Source of the DNA: an uncultured Tissierellia bacterium
Lineage (GTDB): Bacteria > Bacillota > Clostridia > Tissierellales > Peptoniphilaceae
Reading direction: 5' to 3'
Assembly: GCA_937923265.1 (NCBI GenBank)
Contig: CALAJY010000008.1
Location: 1-51,525, forward strand
DNA: 51,525 bases
Shown piece by piece: positions 25,039-33,817 of this stretch. The position numbers were made by a program, and so were the translations under genes. Below the pieces are notes generated by a model. It was given only the letters and a program-made list of their open reading frames with translations, was not told the origin of the DNA and did not search any database. Within the stretch, counting starts at the first letter, position 1, and each line of letters begins with the position of its first letter.

Positions 25039-25278
25039 TTACTTGTCCTCTTTGAATTGACCAACCAGCTTTTCCATCACTTCATCGTTGCCCTTGTGCT
25101 GCTTCTTGTCCGGATTATCCACCCGCTCCTGAAGAGCATCATAGCTTACGAGCACATAGTGAGGATGATTGTTTTTAAGGATAACAATCGATCCGATCTC
25201 GTCGACCTGCTTTGCCACTCGGGAAAAGTTTTGATTTGCCTCGGTCATAGAGACCAAATGTTCTAAATTAATTTTCAT
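25039..25278 (-). CDS. Phd/YefM-family antitoxin, no toxin partner seen
   Basis: 79 residues from ATG 25278, with GGAGG 5 bases upstream. The N-terminus (NLEHLVSMTEANQNFSRVAKQVDEIGSIVILKNNHP...) has the Phd/YefM DNA-binding fold; the tail is charged and likely unstructured without a partner. Such proteins neutralise RelE/Doc toxins and repress their own promoters. Neither neighbour is a toxin: trmL lies downstream on the other strand and pcp upstream. It may be an orphan used as a plain regulator. Confidence 0.8.
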   Translation of the reverse strand: MKINLEHLVSMTEANQNFSRVAKQVDEIGSIVILKNNHPHYVLVSYDALQERVDNPDKKQHKGNDEVMEKLVGQFKEDK

Positions 25279-25287
25279 ACCTACCTC

Positions 25288-25310
25288 CATTGTCGTTCAT
25301 TGTCATTGTA
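25288..25310 (-). promoter_or_regulatory. Candidate phd promoter/operator with repeated ACAATG
   Basis: On the minus strand ACAATG occurs three times (plus-strand CATTGT at 25288, 25298 and 25304), the last overlapping a TACAAT -10 box (25305-25310). Repeats across the promoter are typical of Phd autoregulation. No convincing -35 was found. Confidence 0.4.
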
Positions 25311-25389
25311 ACATGAATTGTTAGGAAACAAGTAATTTTATATGGAAAAATTAAAAGTTTTTTTCATCTAAGGTATAAAAGTACCTTTC

Positions 25390-26031
25390 TTAATGGAGAG
25401 TCCCCCCCCTCACGGCGATATCCTCCTCGTGCTCCAGTGCGGCAGACAGGGCAAGCTCAATCCCACGGGCCATATCACGTAAGGCCATGCTGGGCATGGT
25501 GGGCCGGTCCACAACCTGATCGGGAATGAACGGGACGTGAAGAAAGCCGCCGCGAGCCCGGGGACACTCCTTGTCCAGCGTGTAGAGGATGCCGTACATG
25601 AGGTGGTTACACACAAAGGTTCCCGCAGAATTAGAAACCGATGCCGGTAACTTCCCCTTGCGAATTTCTTCCACCATGGCCTTGATCGGTAAAGTCGAAA
25701 AGTAGGCGGCAGGACCATCAGAACGAATCGTCCGGTCAATCGGAGCCTGCCCTTCATTGTCCGGGATTCGCGCATCATCCTGGTTTATGGCCACGCGTTC
25801 GAGGGTTAAGCCGCTTCTTCCCCCCGCTTGCCCAACCGCAAGAACAAGGTCCGGTTGCCAAGCGCGAATTTCCTTGGCAACACGATCAATTGACTTGCCG
25901 AACACCGTCGGTACTTCGATCTTTCGCACCTCCGCGGCAAGTTTTCCCGTATCCACGGCCTTAACAGCCTCTAAAGCAGGGTTTGTCGTTTCCCCATCAA
26001 AGGGATCAAAAGCTGTTAGTAAGATTTTCAC
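25390..26031 (-). CDS. pcp: Pyrrolidone-carboxylate peptidase (pyroglutamyl peptidase I)
   Basis: 213 residues, cytoplasmic cysteine peptidase (C15) that removes N-terminal pyroglutamate from peptides. Catalytic residues E78 (LTLERVA), C141 (SAGTFVCNHLMY) and H165 (GFLHVPFIP) are all present. The start is GTG with GAGGAAGG upstream. It follows the DUF979 gene by 53 bases; the trio DUF969-DUF979-pcp recurs in Firmicutes, suggesting uptake of pyroglutamyl compounds followed by hydrolysis. Confidence 0.95.
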   Translation of the reverse strand: MKILLTAFDPFDGETTNPALEAVKAVDTGKLAAEVRKIEVPTVFGKSIDRVAKEIRAWQPDLVLAVGQAGGRSGLTLERVAINQDDARIPDNEGQAPIDRTIRSDGPAAYFSTLPIKAMVEEIRKGKLPASVSNSAGTFVCNHLMYGILYTLDKECPRARGGFLHVPFIPDQVVDRPTMPSMALRDMARGIELALSAALEHEEDIAVRGGTLH

Positions 26032-26084
26032 GTCGTTTCCTTCCTCTCATTTCTCAATGCATCGGTCCCGGTAAATGTCCGGTC

Positions 26085-27026
26085 CTAAAACGCCAAAAAA
26101 TACAGCAAAAAAATATGTAATAGTAACAAGACAAAGGCAACCGGCACCTGGGCACGAATCACCCCGTAGTCGTCTTTCATTCCCAGCAGGGAGACAGGCA
26201 CCAGGTTGTAATTCGCCGCCATCGGCGTCAAAAGTGTTCCACAATAGCCGGCGGTCATGCCCAGAGCGCCAACGATGGCCGGGTTTGCCCCCTGTTGGAC
26301 AAGAAAGGGAACGCCAATTCCTACTGTAATCACCGCGAAGGCTCCAAATCCGCTTCCCATGATCATGGTAAACAGGGCCATGGAGAGGCAATAGACCACA
26401 CAGGCCACAAAGTGGTTCCCCGTGGGAATCAATACGGCAACCAAACCGGCCAAGACCGTGCCAACGCCCGCAACCTTATACACACTTCCCAATGCCGCGA
26501 GAAGCTGCGGCAGAATTCCGGAGGTTCCCACATTGTCCAAAAGGCGGATCCCATCATCAACCAGTTCCACGGGATGGGCTCCCGTCACAAGAAGGGTCGC
26601 AACCGCACCAAGAACGCCGGAGATTCCAATGGCGTTGTTGACCCCCAGTTTCGGGAAAAGTTGAGCGACAAAAAAGGCGGAAAAAGCGAGAATGCCCACC
26701 GGAAGAAGGATCCAATAGCCGATGCGGTTCGCTTCTCTTCTGCTGTCCGCCGGGTTACATTCCCGGTGTCGCGTTGGCACGACCCCCTTCAGCAAGGAGA
26801 ACAGACCCATGAGTACGATGAGCGCGCCGGTAATAACGGGAGGCAGGTAGGAGCCAAAGGCAAAGGCAACAAAGAGGCAGAACCAGAAAGCAAAGCTGGT
26901 ATATCGCTGCCATCCCTGATTCCTGCGCCAGGAACGAATTCCCAGCAGCAAGAATAACAGTCCCACCGCCCCATAAAAGACGTTGGCCGTGCTCTCCGAG
27001 AGAAGAGCCCATTTTGCATCCGTCAT
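26085..27026 (-). CDS. DUF979 membrane permease component
   Basis: 313 residues with about nine hydrophobic segments; TGAHPVELVDDGIRLLDNVG and GMTAGYCGTLLTPMAANYN are recognisable DUF979 sequences. Its ATG overlaps the stop of the DUF969 gene (ATGA), the usual arrangement of this two-protein system. Placed before pcp, it is probably one half of a permease for 5-oxoproline or pyroglutamyl peptides; substrate is inference from context. Confidence 0.85.
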   Translation of the reverse strand: MTDAKWALLSESTANVFYGAVGLLFLLLGIRSWRRNQGWQRYTSFAFWFCLFVAFAFGSYLPPVITGALIVLMGLFSLLKGVVPTRHRECNPADSRREANRIGYWILLPVGILAFSAFFVAQLFPKLGVNNAIGISGVLGAVATLLVTGAHPVELVDDGIRLLDNVGTSGILPQLLAALGSVYKVAGVGTVLAGLVAVLIPTGNHFVACVVYCLSMALFTMIMGSGFGAFAVITVGIGVPFLVQQGANPAIVGALGMTAGYCGTLLTPMAANYNLVPVSLLGMKDDYGVIRAQVPVAFVLLLLHIFLLYFLAF

Positions 27027-27733
27027 CCCTGCTCCCCTCTCTTCGATTTCGCTTTCTTTTCCCCGCCGAACTCTTTTGCGATCTTTCGGTCAAACCAGGC
27101 AAAATAGACTCCGGAAACGATCAGGGAAAGAAAAGCAATGGGCAAGGACCAGAGGGCCACACTCTTGGCTTCCACCATCCCATATCCCTGTTCCACCATG
27201 GTGGCGGCAATCATCATGGTGCCCGGAGAACCCAAGAAAACATCCTGGCCAAAAAAGCCCGCAAAGTTCTCGGAGGCGGCACTGAGCCCCTTCATCCTTT
27301 CCCTTTCCCCTTGCGGCAGCTGGCCATATCGTCGTTCCGTAGATGCCTCAACCATTGGTAAAATCAAGGGACGAATAAATTGAGGATGCCCCGAAAGTCG
27401 TAGAGAGGCTGCGGCAGCCAGGGTGCGAATGGTCTGGTAGAGCATGAGAATGCGACCGGTGCTGGCGGATTTCACGCCGGAAATGAGGTCCATGGCCTTC
27501 TCCCGCAAGCCGTGTCGCTCCAGGACACCGATCACCGGCAGAGTCAGCACAAAAAGCGTCGCCAGACGCTGGTCCAGAAATCCTTTTCCAAGAATCTCCA
27601 GAACCTCTTGCGGGGATTTGCCGGCAAGAAGACCCGTTGCCAGTCCGGATAAAACCATGATCGCAATCGGATCCATCTTCAGGGCAAAGCCGATAATGAC
27701 GATCGCCAAGCCGAGAAGTAAAAACAGGTTCAT
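27023..27733 (-). CDS. DUF969 membrane permease component
   Basis: 236 residues with about six hydrophobic segments and the DUF969 sequences LPVIGVLERHGLREKA and ASENFAGFFGQDVFLGSPG. First gene of the DUF969-DUF979-pcp unit. It partners the next gene, which it overlaps by 4 bases. The charged C-terminal tail is cytoplasmic by the positive-inside rule. Confidence 0.85.
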   Translation of the reverse strand: MNLFLLLGLAIVIIGFALKMDPIAIMVLSGLATGLLAGKSPQEVLEILGKGFLDQRLATLFVLTLPVIGVLERHGLREKAMDLISGVKSASTGRILMLYQTIRTLAAAASLRLSGHPQFIRPLILPMVEASTERRYGQLPQGERERMKGLSAASENFAGFFGQDVFLGSPGTMMIAATMVEQGYGMVEAKSVALWSLPIAFLSLIVSGVYFAWFDRKIAKEFGGEKKAKSKRGEQG

Positions 27734-27883
27734 AGGTACTTTCCTTTCCTCGGATTAGTTGTGAGGAAGATTCATCGACAAATTATCTTATGAATCGAAT
27801 TATTATTCATTCCATTGGAAACATAACTAATATAGCCATCGTAACACTCCGATGACCTTTTTTCAAAAAAATTTAGTTAGAAG

Positions 27884-27899
27884 TGGCTAATTCTAGCCA
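27884..27899 (-). terminator. Weak hairpin after ansA
   Basis: TGGCTA-GAAT-TAGCCA on the minus strand directly after the ansA stop, followed after about 11 bases by seven T. The distance to the T-run makes it a poor but possible terminator of the ClC-ansA unit. Confidence 0.4.
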
Positions 27900-28913
27900 T
27901 TAGCCTTCCATATCCTGATGCAAAGTATCACGGTTGATGGTGGTATAAAAGAGCTTCTTAATCTTTGCGGGATCCTGCTCCAGACTGAGAATCCAGAGAA
28001 GTTTGGTGAAGGTTGCCGCCAGGGTCATGTCATAGGCCTCCAGGAGCCCGTATTTCTCCTTCATGGACCGACCGACCTCATAGATGGACATCTCACTGCC
28101 TTCCAGCGAGACCTGGGTCGTCATGACCACAATCTTCTTCTCTTCCATCATCTTGCCAACGACCTTTTTATAGTCGCCGTGCTCATAGCTGGGGAGCCCA
28201 CCAACGCCAAAGCTCTCAATTATCACTGCCTTATAGCGTTTCCCCATTGCCTCCAGCATGCTGGGATCGAGCGAAGGGACCAGTTTGATGAGCCCCACCG
28301 AGGGATCCATCTGGGAATAGAATCGAACATCCCCCCCTTTTCGGTCCTTATCGTCAATGTAGAAATAAATCTGCTGGTCTTGAATGGTGGCAATCTCCGG
28401 AAAATTAATGCTGTCAAAGGCATTGTAGCTCTTTGTCCGGTCCTTTTGAGCCCTTGTGCCACAGATTACTTTCCCATCAAAGACGACATTGACATCATGG
28501 GCTCGATCCTCTGCCGCAAAGCGAAGGCTGTCCTTCAGATTCTTCCGCGCATCCGTGCTGTCCAGATCAATGGGCTTTTGTGAACCCGTGATCACGATGG
28601 GCTTGGACGAATTCTGGACCAAGTAGGAAAGAGCTGCCGCCGTATAGCCTAAGGTATCCGTGCCATGACAGATCACGAAGCCATCGTATTTTTCATAATT
28701 CTCTTCGATGCAGGCAGCCATTTTCCGCCAGTGTGTGATCTGAATGTTGGTGGAGTCCAGGTTCATCAACTGCAGCGGGGTCACATGACAAAATTCCTCG
28801 ATTCCCGAAACATAGTATAACAGCTCTTCTGCGGGAATCTGAGGGGTTAGTCCATGTTCCCCCTTTCTCGAAGCAATGGTCCCTCCCGTGGCAATCAATA
28901 AGATTTCTTTCAT
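27900..28913 (-). CDS. ansA: Type I (cytoplasmic) L-asparaginase
   Basis: 337 residues without a signal peptide. The two threonine motifs are present: ATGGTIAS (T12) and CHGTDTLGY (83-87, with the T-D pair). It hydrolyses asparagine to aspartate and ammonia. The length and lack of signal fit the AnsA type rather than the secreted high-affinity AnsB type. It begins 1 base after the ClC gene, so the two are co-transcribed. Confidence 0.94.
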   Translation of the reverse strand: MKEILLIATGGTIASRKGEHGLTPQIPAEELLYYVSGIEEFCHVTPLQLMNLDSTNIQITHWRKMAACIEENYEKYDGFVICHGTDTLGYTAAALSYLVQNSSKPIVITGSQKPIDLDSTDARKNLKDSLRFAAEDRAHDVNVVFDGKVICGTRAQKDRTKSYNAFDSINFPEIATIQDQQIYFYIDDKDRKGGDVRFYSQMDPSVGLIKLVPSLDPSMLEAMGKRYKAVIIESFGVGGLPSYEHGDYKKVVGKMMEEKKIVVMTTQVSLEGSEMSIYEVGRSMKEKYGLLEAYDMTLAATFTKLLWILSLEQDPAKIKKLFYTTINRDTLHQDMEG

Positions 28914-28914
28914 C

Positions 28915-30225
28915 CTAACTCCTCCTCTCTGAATCCTGTTTTGCGCCTTGCTGCTTTAACTGCAGGCGGAGAAGCATCTCATAAACAGGCTCCAAGTGCA
29001 AAAGTTCAACCACACAATATGCAAAAAACACCACCAGCCCAATGGGTAAGAGATAGAGAAAGGATCCGGTGAGCTCGATGGCCAAAAAGATGGACGTGAT
29101 CGGGGAACGCACAATGGCTGCAAAATTTGCTCCCATGGCCAGGGCGGCAAAAAGAATCACCTCATCGGAAGAGATCAGACCGATATGGACAAGAACCTGT
29201 CCAAAAATGTTTCCCGTGAGAGATCCTAACACCAGCATGGGAAGGAATATCCCTCCCGGCATGCCCGAAGAAAATGCCACTAAGAGGAGAAGGAGCTTTG
29301 CCCCGTAGAAAAAGGCCAGGCTTCCCATCCCGGGGTTTTCCCCCACGGGAAAGAGCATCATCTCCTGGCCCGATCCAAAGAGATTCGGATCCCATAGGAT
29401 CATGATCCCCGTTAACAAAAAGGGCAGGATCACCTTCCAGGAAATGGGACCCGGCAGTCTTTGATAGCCCTGCTTAAAATAATAAATGCCTTTGGTGAAG
29501 ATCGGCGCCAGGATCCCAATGAGCACGCCTAAAAGAGCAAAGAGTGCATAGGAGCTCAGGGGGAGACTGGGAAGATGGCCAAGGTCAACTACCGGCTTGT
29601 TTCCCACAATCCAGGCACCGCAATAAGCCGCAAAAAGGGAGGCTGCCATGGAGGGAAAGAGGAGGGACTTGTGGAAACAGGCGTGCAATTCCTCAAGGAT
29701 AAAGGAAACTCCCGCGATGGGGGCCTGAAAGGCCGCCGAAAGACCCGCAGCCGCTCCCGCTGTGATGAGGAGCTTTCTGTCCGCTTCCTTTTGTTTGCTG
29801 ATTTCCGCCAGAGCCTGACCCATGCCCGCTCCCATCTGCACGGAAGGGCCTTCCCGTCCCAAGGTCAGTCCCATGGATAGGCCAATCAGGCCTCCCAGAA
29901 ACTTTTTCGGCAGAAGACTCTGCCAGGAAACTCTCATTCGATCCGTTAACTGACCGGTCACTTGAGGAATTCCGGAGCCCCCAATCTTGGGATCCGACTG
30001 GGTTAATAGTCCCACAATCCCACCCAAAACGGCGCTGAGCAGTAGGACAATAAGTCCGTTTCCGAGAGACTGCCGTCCGAATTGGTAAAGGGTCTTCGCC
30101 TGGGCGCTAAAAAAAGTGACCAGAAGTCGATAAGCGCTCAAAACAATTCCCACAATGAGTCCGAGAATGATTCCGTAGATGATTAACCGTAAGATCCCGC
30201 TTACGTTTTCTTTGTTTTCCTTCAT
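28915..30225 (-). CDS. ClC-family chloride/proton antiporter
   Basis: 436 residues, membrane core only, without CBS domains. ClC signatures: GSGIPQV (83-89), GREGPSVQ (123-130, with gating Glu E125) and GMPGGIFLPML. The internal proton glutamate of exchangers is matched by E179 in FILEEL, so an H+/Cl- exchanger is likelier than a channel. The serine in GSGIP favours chloride over the fluoride-type ClC. A good ribosome-binding site (AAAGGAGG) precedes ATG 30225. Pairing with asparaginase may link ammonia release to pH homeostasis, but that is speculation. Confidence 0.9.
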   Translation of the reverse strand: MKENKENVSGILRLIIYGIILGLIVGIVLSAYRLLVTFFSAQAKTLYQFGRQSLGNGLIVLLLSAVLGGIVGLLTQSDPKIGGSGIPQVTGQLTDRMRVSWQSLLPKKFLGGLIGLSMGLTLGREGPSVQMGAGMGQALAEISKQKEADRKLLITAGAAAGLSAAFQAPIAGVSFILEELHACFHKSLLFPSMAASLFAAYCGAWIVGNKPVVDLGHLPSLPLSSYALFALLGVLIGILAPIFTKGIYYFKQGYQRLPGPISWKVILPFLLTGIMILWDPNLFGSGQEMMLFPVGENPGMGSLAFFYGAKLLLLLVAFSSGMPGGIFLPMLVLGSLTGNIFGQVLVHIGLISSDEVILFAALAMGANFAAIVRSPITSIFLAIELTGSFLYLLPIGLVVFFAYCVVELLHLEPVYEMLLRLQLKQQGAKQDSERRS

Positions 30226-30360
30226 AACTCCTCCTTTTCTTTTCTATGATAGTCGATGAACGGAATTTGGGAAAGGTTAAATTATGGGAAGAGGAGAGGA
30301 CCGGATCCTACCTGGGCAAATGTGGCACTTTTGCCGGACTCCCCCTCCTCTTTCGCTTCC

Positions 30361-30391
30361 AAAAAAAGAAGGACCACAGGGGTCCTTCTTT
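30361..30391 (-). terminator. Terminator after the iron alcohol dehydrogenase
   Basis: An 11-base-pair stem (AAAGAAGGACC / GGTCCTTCTTT) with a 5-base loop, followed on the minus strand by further T; 23 bases beyond the adh stop. Confidence 0.88.
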
Positions 30392-30413
30392 GATGACGGG
30401 CAATTCTTACGGT

Positions 30414-31568
30414 CTAGAAGTCAATTTCTTTTCCGTAGTAAGCTGCCTGATAGATCTTCTTAATATCTTCCGGAGAGGTCTTGCGAGGATTCGTAAGCGT
30501 GCAAGCGTCCTTAAAGGCATTTTCGCTCATCTCATCCAAGACCTTGAGGAAATCTTCCTCCGGAATCACGGTGTTCTTTCCCTCCCGGATGGTCGGAGCA
30601 ATTCCCACCATTTTGTTCAAATCGCGAACCACATCTGCCATGTTATCCACGTGCAGAATTTTCTCCAAGACATCGTAGCGATTCGTTTCCTTTCGGTTGT
30701 AATCGATGATATAGGGCAACATCATGGCGTTCGCTTCCCCATGCGTTAAATGGAAAATTCCGCCGATTTTATGGGCCATGCTGTGTACAATTCCCAGGGA
30801 GGCATTGGAGAAAGCCATTCCCGCTAATGTGGAAGCATCATGCATCTTGGTTCTCGCTTCCATGTCCTTTCCGTTTTCTACCGCCTTGGGGAGATACTCC
30901 ATCACCAGCTCAATGGCACGAATCGCCAAGGGAGAAGTATAGTCGTCCGCAGCCGTTGATACAAAGGCTTCGACGGCATGGGTCATCACGTCCATTCCCG
31001 TTTGTGCCGTGATCTTTGCCGGCATGGTCTCGGGAAGACGAGGATCCACAAGGGCCACATCGGGAACAAAGTCCGGATGAACGAGAGGATACTTGATTTC
31101 CTTCTCGGGGTCGGTAATCACAGAGAATGCGGTGATTTCCGACGCGGTTCCGGAGGTCGAAGGAATGCAGATGAGACGCGCCTTCTGACGAAGGGGTGGG
31201 TTGTCGAATTCAACCATCTTTTCAAAATCATAACCGGGATGTTCGTAGAAAATCCACATTGCTTTGGCGGCGTCCATGGCAGAGCCACCACCAATCGCCA
31301 CAATCCAATCCGGCTGGAATTCTTCCATCTTCTTTCCTCCCGCAAGACATTCCTGCAGGGTGGGATCGGGATGGACTCCATCGATCAAAGCGACTTCCAA
31401 ACCCGCCTTTTCCAGCTGTTCTTTCGCTTCATCTAAGAAGCCGAACCGCCGCATGGAAGATCCCCCGGTGACTAACATTGCTTTCTTTCCCTTAATGGTA
31501 GAAAGATACTCGAGAGCACCCTCCCCATGGATAATCTTGTTGGGAACACTAAATACTGTATGCGCCAT
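30414..31568 (-). CDS. Iron-containing alcohol dehydrogenase
   Basis: 384 residues, group III Fe-ADH. NAD(P)-binding GGGSAMDAAK (93 on) and iron ligands D193, H197, H262 and H276 are in place. These enzymes reduce aldehydes or ketones to alcohols (ethanol, butanol, propanediol) to reoxidise NADH in fermentation. AGAGGAGG precedes the ATG at 31568. A Rex-like operator about 95 bases upstream suggests induction when NADH is high. The exact substrate cannot be told. Confidence 0.93.
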   Translation of the reverse strand: MAHTVFSVPNKIIHGEGALEYLSTIKGKKAMLVTGGSSMRRFGFLDEAKEQLEKAGLEVALIDGVHPDPTLQECLAGGKKMEEFQPDWIVAIGGGSAMDAAKAMWIFYEHPGYDFEKMVEFDNPPLRQKARLICIPSTSGTASEITAFSVITDPEKEIKYPLVHPDFVPDVALVDPRLPETMPAKITAQTGMDVMTHAVEAFVSTAADDYTSPLAIRAIELVMEYLPKAVENGKDMEARTKMHDASTLAGMAFSNASLGIVHSMAHKIGGIFHLTHGEANAMMLPYIIDYNRKETNRYDVLEKILHVDNMADVVRDLNKMVGIAPTIREGKNTVIPEEDFLKVLDEMSENAFKDACTLTNPRKTSPEDIKKIYQAAYYGKEIDF

Positions 31569-31663
31569 TGTTACCTCCTCTTACTTCATCGTCGTTATCG
31601 ATGCGGTTATTAGCATGTTTTTTTCTATTTGATAAACATTTAACGCCTATTAAGTGTACCTTA

Positions 31664-31681
31664 TTGTTCAAAAAATAACAA
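31664..31681. promoter_or_regulatory. Rex-type redox operator upstream of adh
   Basis: TTGTT-CAAAAAAT-AACAA is an 18-base inverted repeat matching the clostridial Rex consensus (TTGTTAA-N4-TTAACAA) at nearly every fixed position. On the minus strand it overlaps a possible -35 (TTGTTA) with TACACT 17 bases downstream. Rex releases such sites when NADH rises, as expected for an alcohol dehydrogenase. Confidence 0.7.
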
Positions 31682-31716
31682 GTGAAATGGAAAAATAAAA
31701 TTTTTAGAAAAAAAGT

Positions 31717-31745
31717 TTGACAAGCTATGAATTTTTGTTTATCCT
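31717..31745 (+). promoter_or_regulatory. Promoter of the met T-box transcript
   Basis: Perfect TTGACA (31717-31722), a 17-base spacer and TATCCT (31740-31745), just upstream of the T-box leader. Confidence 0.8.
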
Positions 31746-31769
31746 TTGTTCATCCTAAAAAAAACCAGT

Positions 31770-32010
31770 TGCAGAGAAGAGTAATTCGTGGATGGATCCT
31801 ACAGAGAACTCCCCTAGCTGAGAAGGAGCGGAGACAAAGCGGATGAACATGGTCTTGAATGGGACGGCTCGATGAGGGTCGTACGGGAACTCCCGTTACA
31901 GAGTGTAGAGTATGTTGGTACTTGAAGGTGGCCTTCTCTTAGAAGGCAAAAAAGGTGGTAACGCGGAGAAATTCGTCCTTTTTGTCAACAGACAAAAAGG
32001 ACGTTTTTTT
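31770..32010 (+). promoter_or_regulatory. T-box riboswitch, methionine-specific
   Basis: A leader with the conserved T-box sequence AAAGGTGGTAACGCGGA (31951-31967) ahead of an intrinsic terminator. The TGGT tetrad would pair with an ACCA end, suiting tRNA-Met, whose discriminator base is A. In Stem I, an AGTA-type element near 31780 and GAAC at 31845-31848 flank ATG at 31849-31851, which I take as the specifier codon. Uncharged tRNA-Met would favour the antiterminator and switch on metNIQ. The left boundary is approximate. Confidence 0.92.
31974..32010 (+). terminator. T-box terminator hairpin
   Basis: Thirteen perfect base pairs (CGTCCTTTTTGTC / GACAAAAAGGACG) around AACA, followed by seven T. 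The left arm overlaps the region that pairs with the T-box in the antiterminator. Confidence 0.93.
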
Positions 32011-32033
32011 ATTAATATTGAGGAGGGAAAAGA

Positions 32034-33077
32034 ATGATCGAATTAACTGATGTCACCGTCCAATTCGGTGAAGTCAGGGCGGTTGATGGGGTCACACTCA
32101 CCGTAAACCGGGGAGATGTCTTTGGCATCGTTGGATTTTCGGGAGCCGGAAAATCAACGCTGGTGCGCACCATTAACCTGCTTCAGCCCCCGACCTCCGG
32201 GTCGGTAAAGCTGCAGGGGGAAGAGCTCACCCGCTTATCGGCAAGGGAGCTTCGAAAGAAGAGAAAGAAAATCGGAATGATTTTTCAAAGCTTCAACCTG
32301 CTTTCCTCCCGGACGATTCTTGAGAATGTTCTCTATCCGATTCGACGGGAAAAGAAGAAAGCAGACGGAAGCCCTTGGACAAAAGAAGAGAAAAGGGAAA
32401 AGGCAAAGCATCTCCTGGAATTAGTGGGAATTCACGATAAGGCGGATGCCTATCCTTCTCAGCTGTCCGGAGGACAACAACAGCGCTGTGCCATAGCTCG
32501 CTCCCTGGCATCGGATCCGGATATCCTGCTCTGTGACGAAGCGACCAGTGCCCTGGATCCCAAAACGACCAAGCAGATTCTCGACCTTTTGCGAAACGTG
32601 AATGAGCAGCTGGGAATCACCATCGTCATCATCACCCATCAGATGGATGTGGTGAAAGAACTCTGCAATCGCTGTGCCATCATGGAAAACGGCCGGATTG
32701 TGGAATCCAGATCGACCATCGATATCTTTGCCCATCCGCAGGAGAAGCTGACCAAGGAGTTTGTGGAGTCCTCTTCGGATACCGAAAACACGCTGGAGCG
32801 GCTTCGCAATCACCAAATCGAGCGGAGTCCCGGGTCCTTAGCCCGCATCCGATATGTGGGAGAAGCAGCGACGGAGCCGTTAATAACCGCGATTTATAAG
32901 AACTTTAAAGTGGAAACCAACATTCTTGCCGGGGGCATCGAAACCATTCAGGGGATCCCCGTGGGAAATCTAATCGTCGAGCTCGTCGGCCCGGATGAGG
33001 CGTTAAAAAGTGCCATTACCTATCTTTCGGAACGACAAACCGATGTGGAATTGTTAGGAGGTCAAAATGGATTTTAG
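32034..33077 (+). CDS. metN: Methionine ABC transporter ATP-binding protein MetN
   Basis: 347 residues. ATPase motifs: Walker A GFSGAGKST, Q-loop FQSFNLL, signature LSGGQQQR, Walker B ILLCDEAT and the H-loop THQ. The extra C-terminal domain (about 270-345) is the NIL domain, which binds methionine and inhibits transport in MetN. Under the Met T-box and overlapping metI by 11 bases. Confidence 0.96.
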   Translation: MIELTDVTVQFGEVRAVDGVTLTVNRGDVFGIVGFSGAGKSTLVRTINLLQPPTSGSVKLQGEELTRLSARELRKKRKKIGMIFQSFNLLSSRTILENVLYPIRREKKKADGSPWTKEEKREKAKHLLELVGIHDKADAYPSQLSGGQQQRCAIARSLASDPDILLCDEATSALDPKTTKQILDLLRNVNEQLGITIVIITHQMDVVKELCNRCAIMENGRIVESRSTIDIFAHPQEKLTKEFVESSSDTENTLERLRNHQIERSPGSLARIRYVGEAATEPLITAIYKNFKVETNILAGGIETIQGIPVGNLIVELVGPDEALKSAITYLSERQTDVELLGGQNGF

Positions 33078-33729
33078 CTATGCCTGGTCAATCCGAGATC
33101 GTTTAGTGAGTGAAACGCTGGATACCTTCTATATGATGTTCTTTTCGGCCATCGTTGCGGGGATTATCGGCATTATCTTGGGAGTGCTCATGGTCACCAC
33201 GAAAAAAGGTGGATTATTGGAGGCTCCCCTCTTCAACAACCTGTTGGATAAGGTCTTGAACCTGCTTCGTGCCGTCCCCTTTATCATTCTGATTGCGGTG
33301 ATTGCTCCATTAACAATCTTGATTATGCGGACCCGTATTGGCACCAACGCTGCCTTGGTGCCGCTGATTTTTACGGCCGCCCCCTACTTTGCCAAGCAAA
33401 TCGAGCAAGCCCTCTCGTCCATCGATCCCGGGCTTATCGAGGCAGCGGTTGCCATGGGAGAATCGCCGTTTCACATTATTACCTCGGTGTATCTGAAGGA
33501 GGGGCTCCCCCAAATTGTTCGGGCTTCTGCCATCACCTTAATCAGCCTTTTAGGATTAACCTCCATGGCGGGAACCGTCGGGGCAGGAGGAATCGGCGAA
33601 CTCACCATCTCGCTGGGATACAACCGCTATAAAACGGACGTGACCCTGGTTTCCTTGGCGATCATTCTGATTTTGGTCTTCAGCATTCAGGCAATTTCCA
33701 ATTTCATCATTCGAAAAATCTCCCATTAA
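33067..33729 (+). CDS. metI: Methionine ABC transporter permease MetI
   Basis: 220 residues with five hydrophobic segments and the EAA-loop region AAVAMGESPFHIITSVYLKEGLP that docks on MetN. Typical MetI length. TTAGGAGG inside the end of metN is its ribosome-binding site. Forms the membrane channel with MetN and the lipoprotein MetQ. Confidence 0.96.
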   Translation: MDFSYAWSIRDRLVSETLDTFYMMFFSAIVAGIIGIILGVLMVTTKKGGLLEAPLFNNLLDKVLNLLRAVPFIILIAVIAPLTILIMRTRIGTNAALVPLIFTAAPYFAKQIEQALSSIDPGLIEAAVAMGESPFHIITSVYLKEGLPQIVRASAITLISLLGLTSMAGTVGAGGIGELTISLGYNRYKTDVTLVSLAIILILVFSIQAISNFIIRKISH

Positions 33730-33775
33730 AAGGTTCGAGTGCATGAAAATCTCAATACACGTCGGCCGTCCCTAG

Positions 33776-33789
33776 CAGCGGAAACGCTG
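33776..33789 (+). other. Small hairpin between metI and metQ
   Basis: CAGCG-GAAA-CGCTG, a stem with a GNRA tetraloop in the 88-base gap between metI and metQ. No T-run follows, so it is not a terminator; it may stabilise or set processing of the metQ part of the message. Confidence 0.4.
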
Positions 33790-33817
33790 GAACTCACCAT
33801 TCTATGGAGGAATGAAC

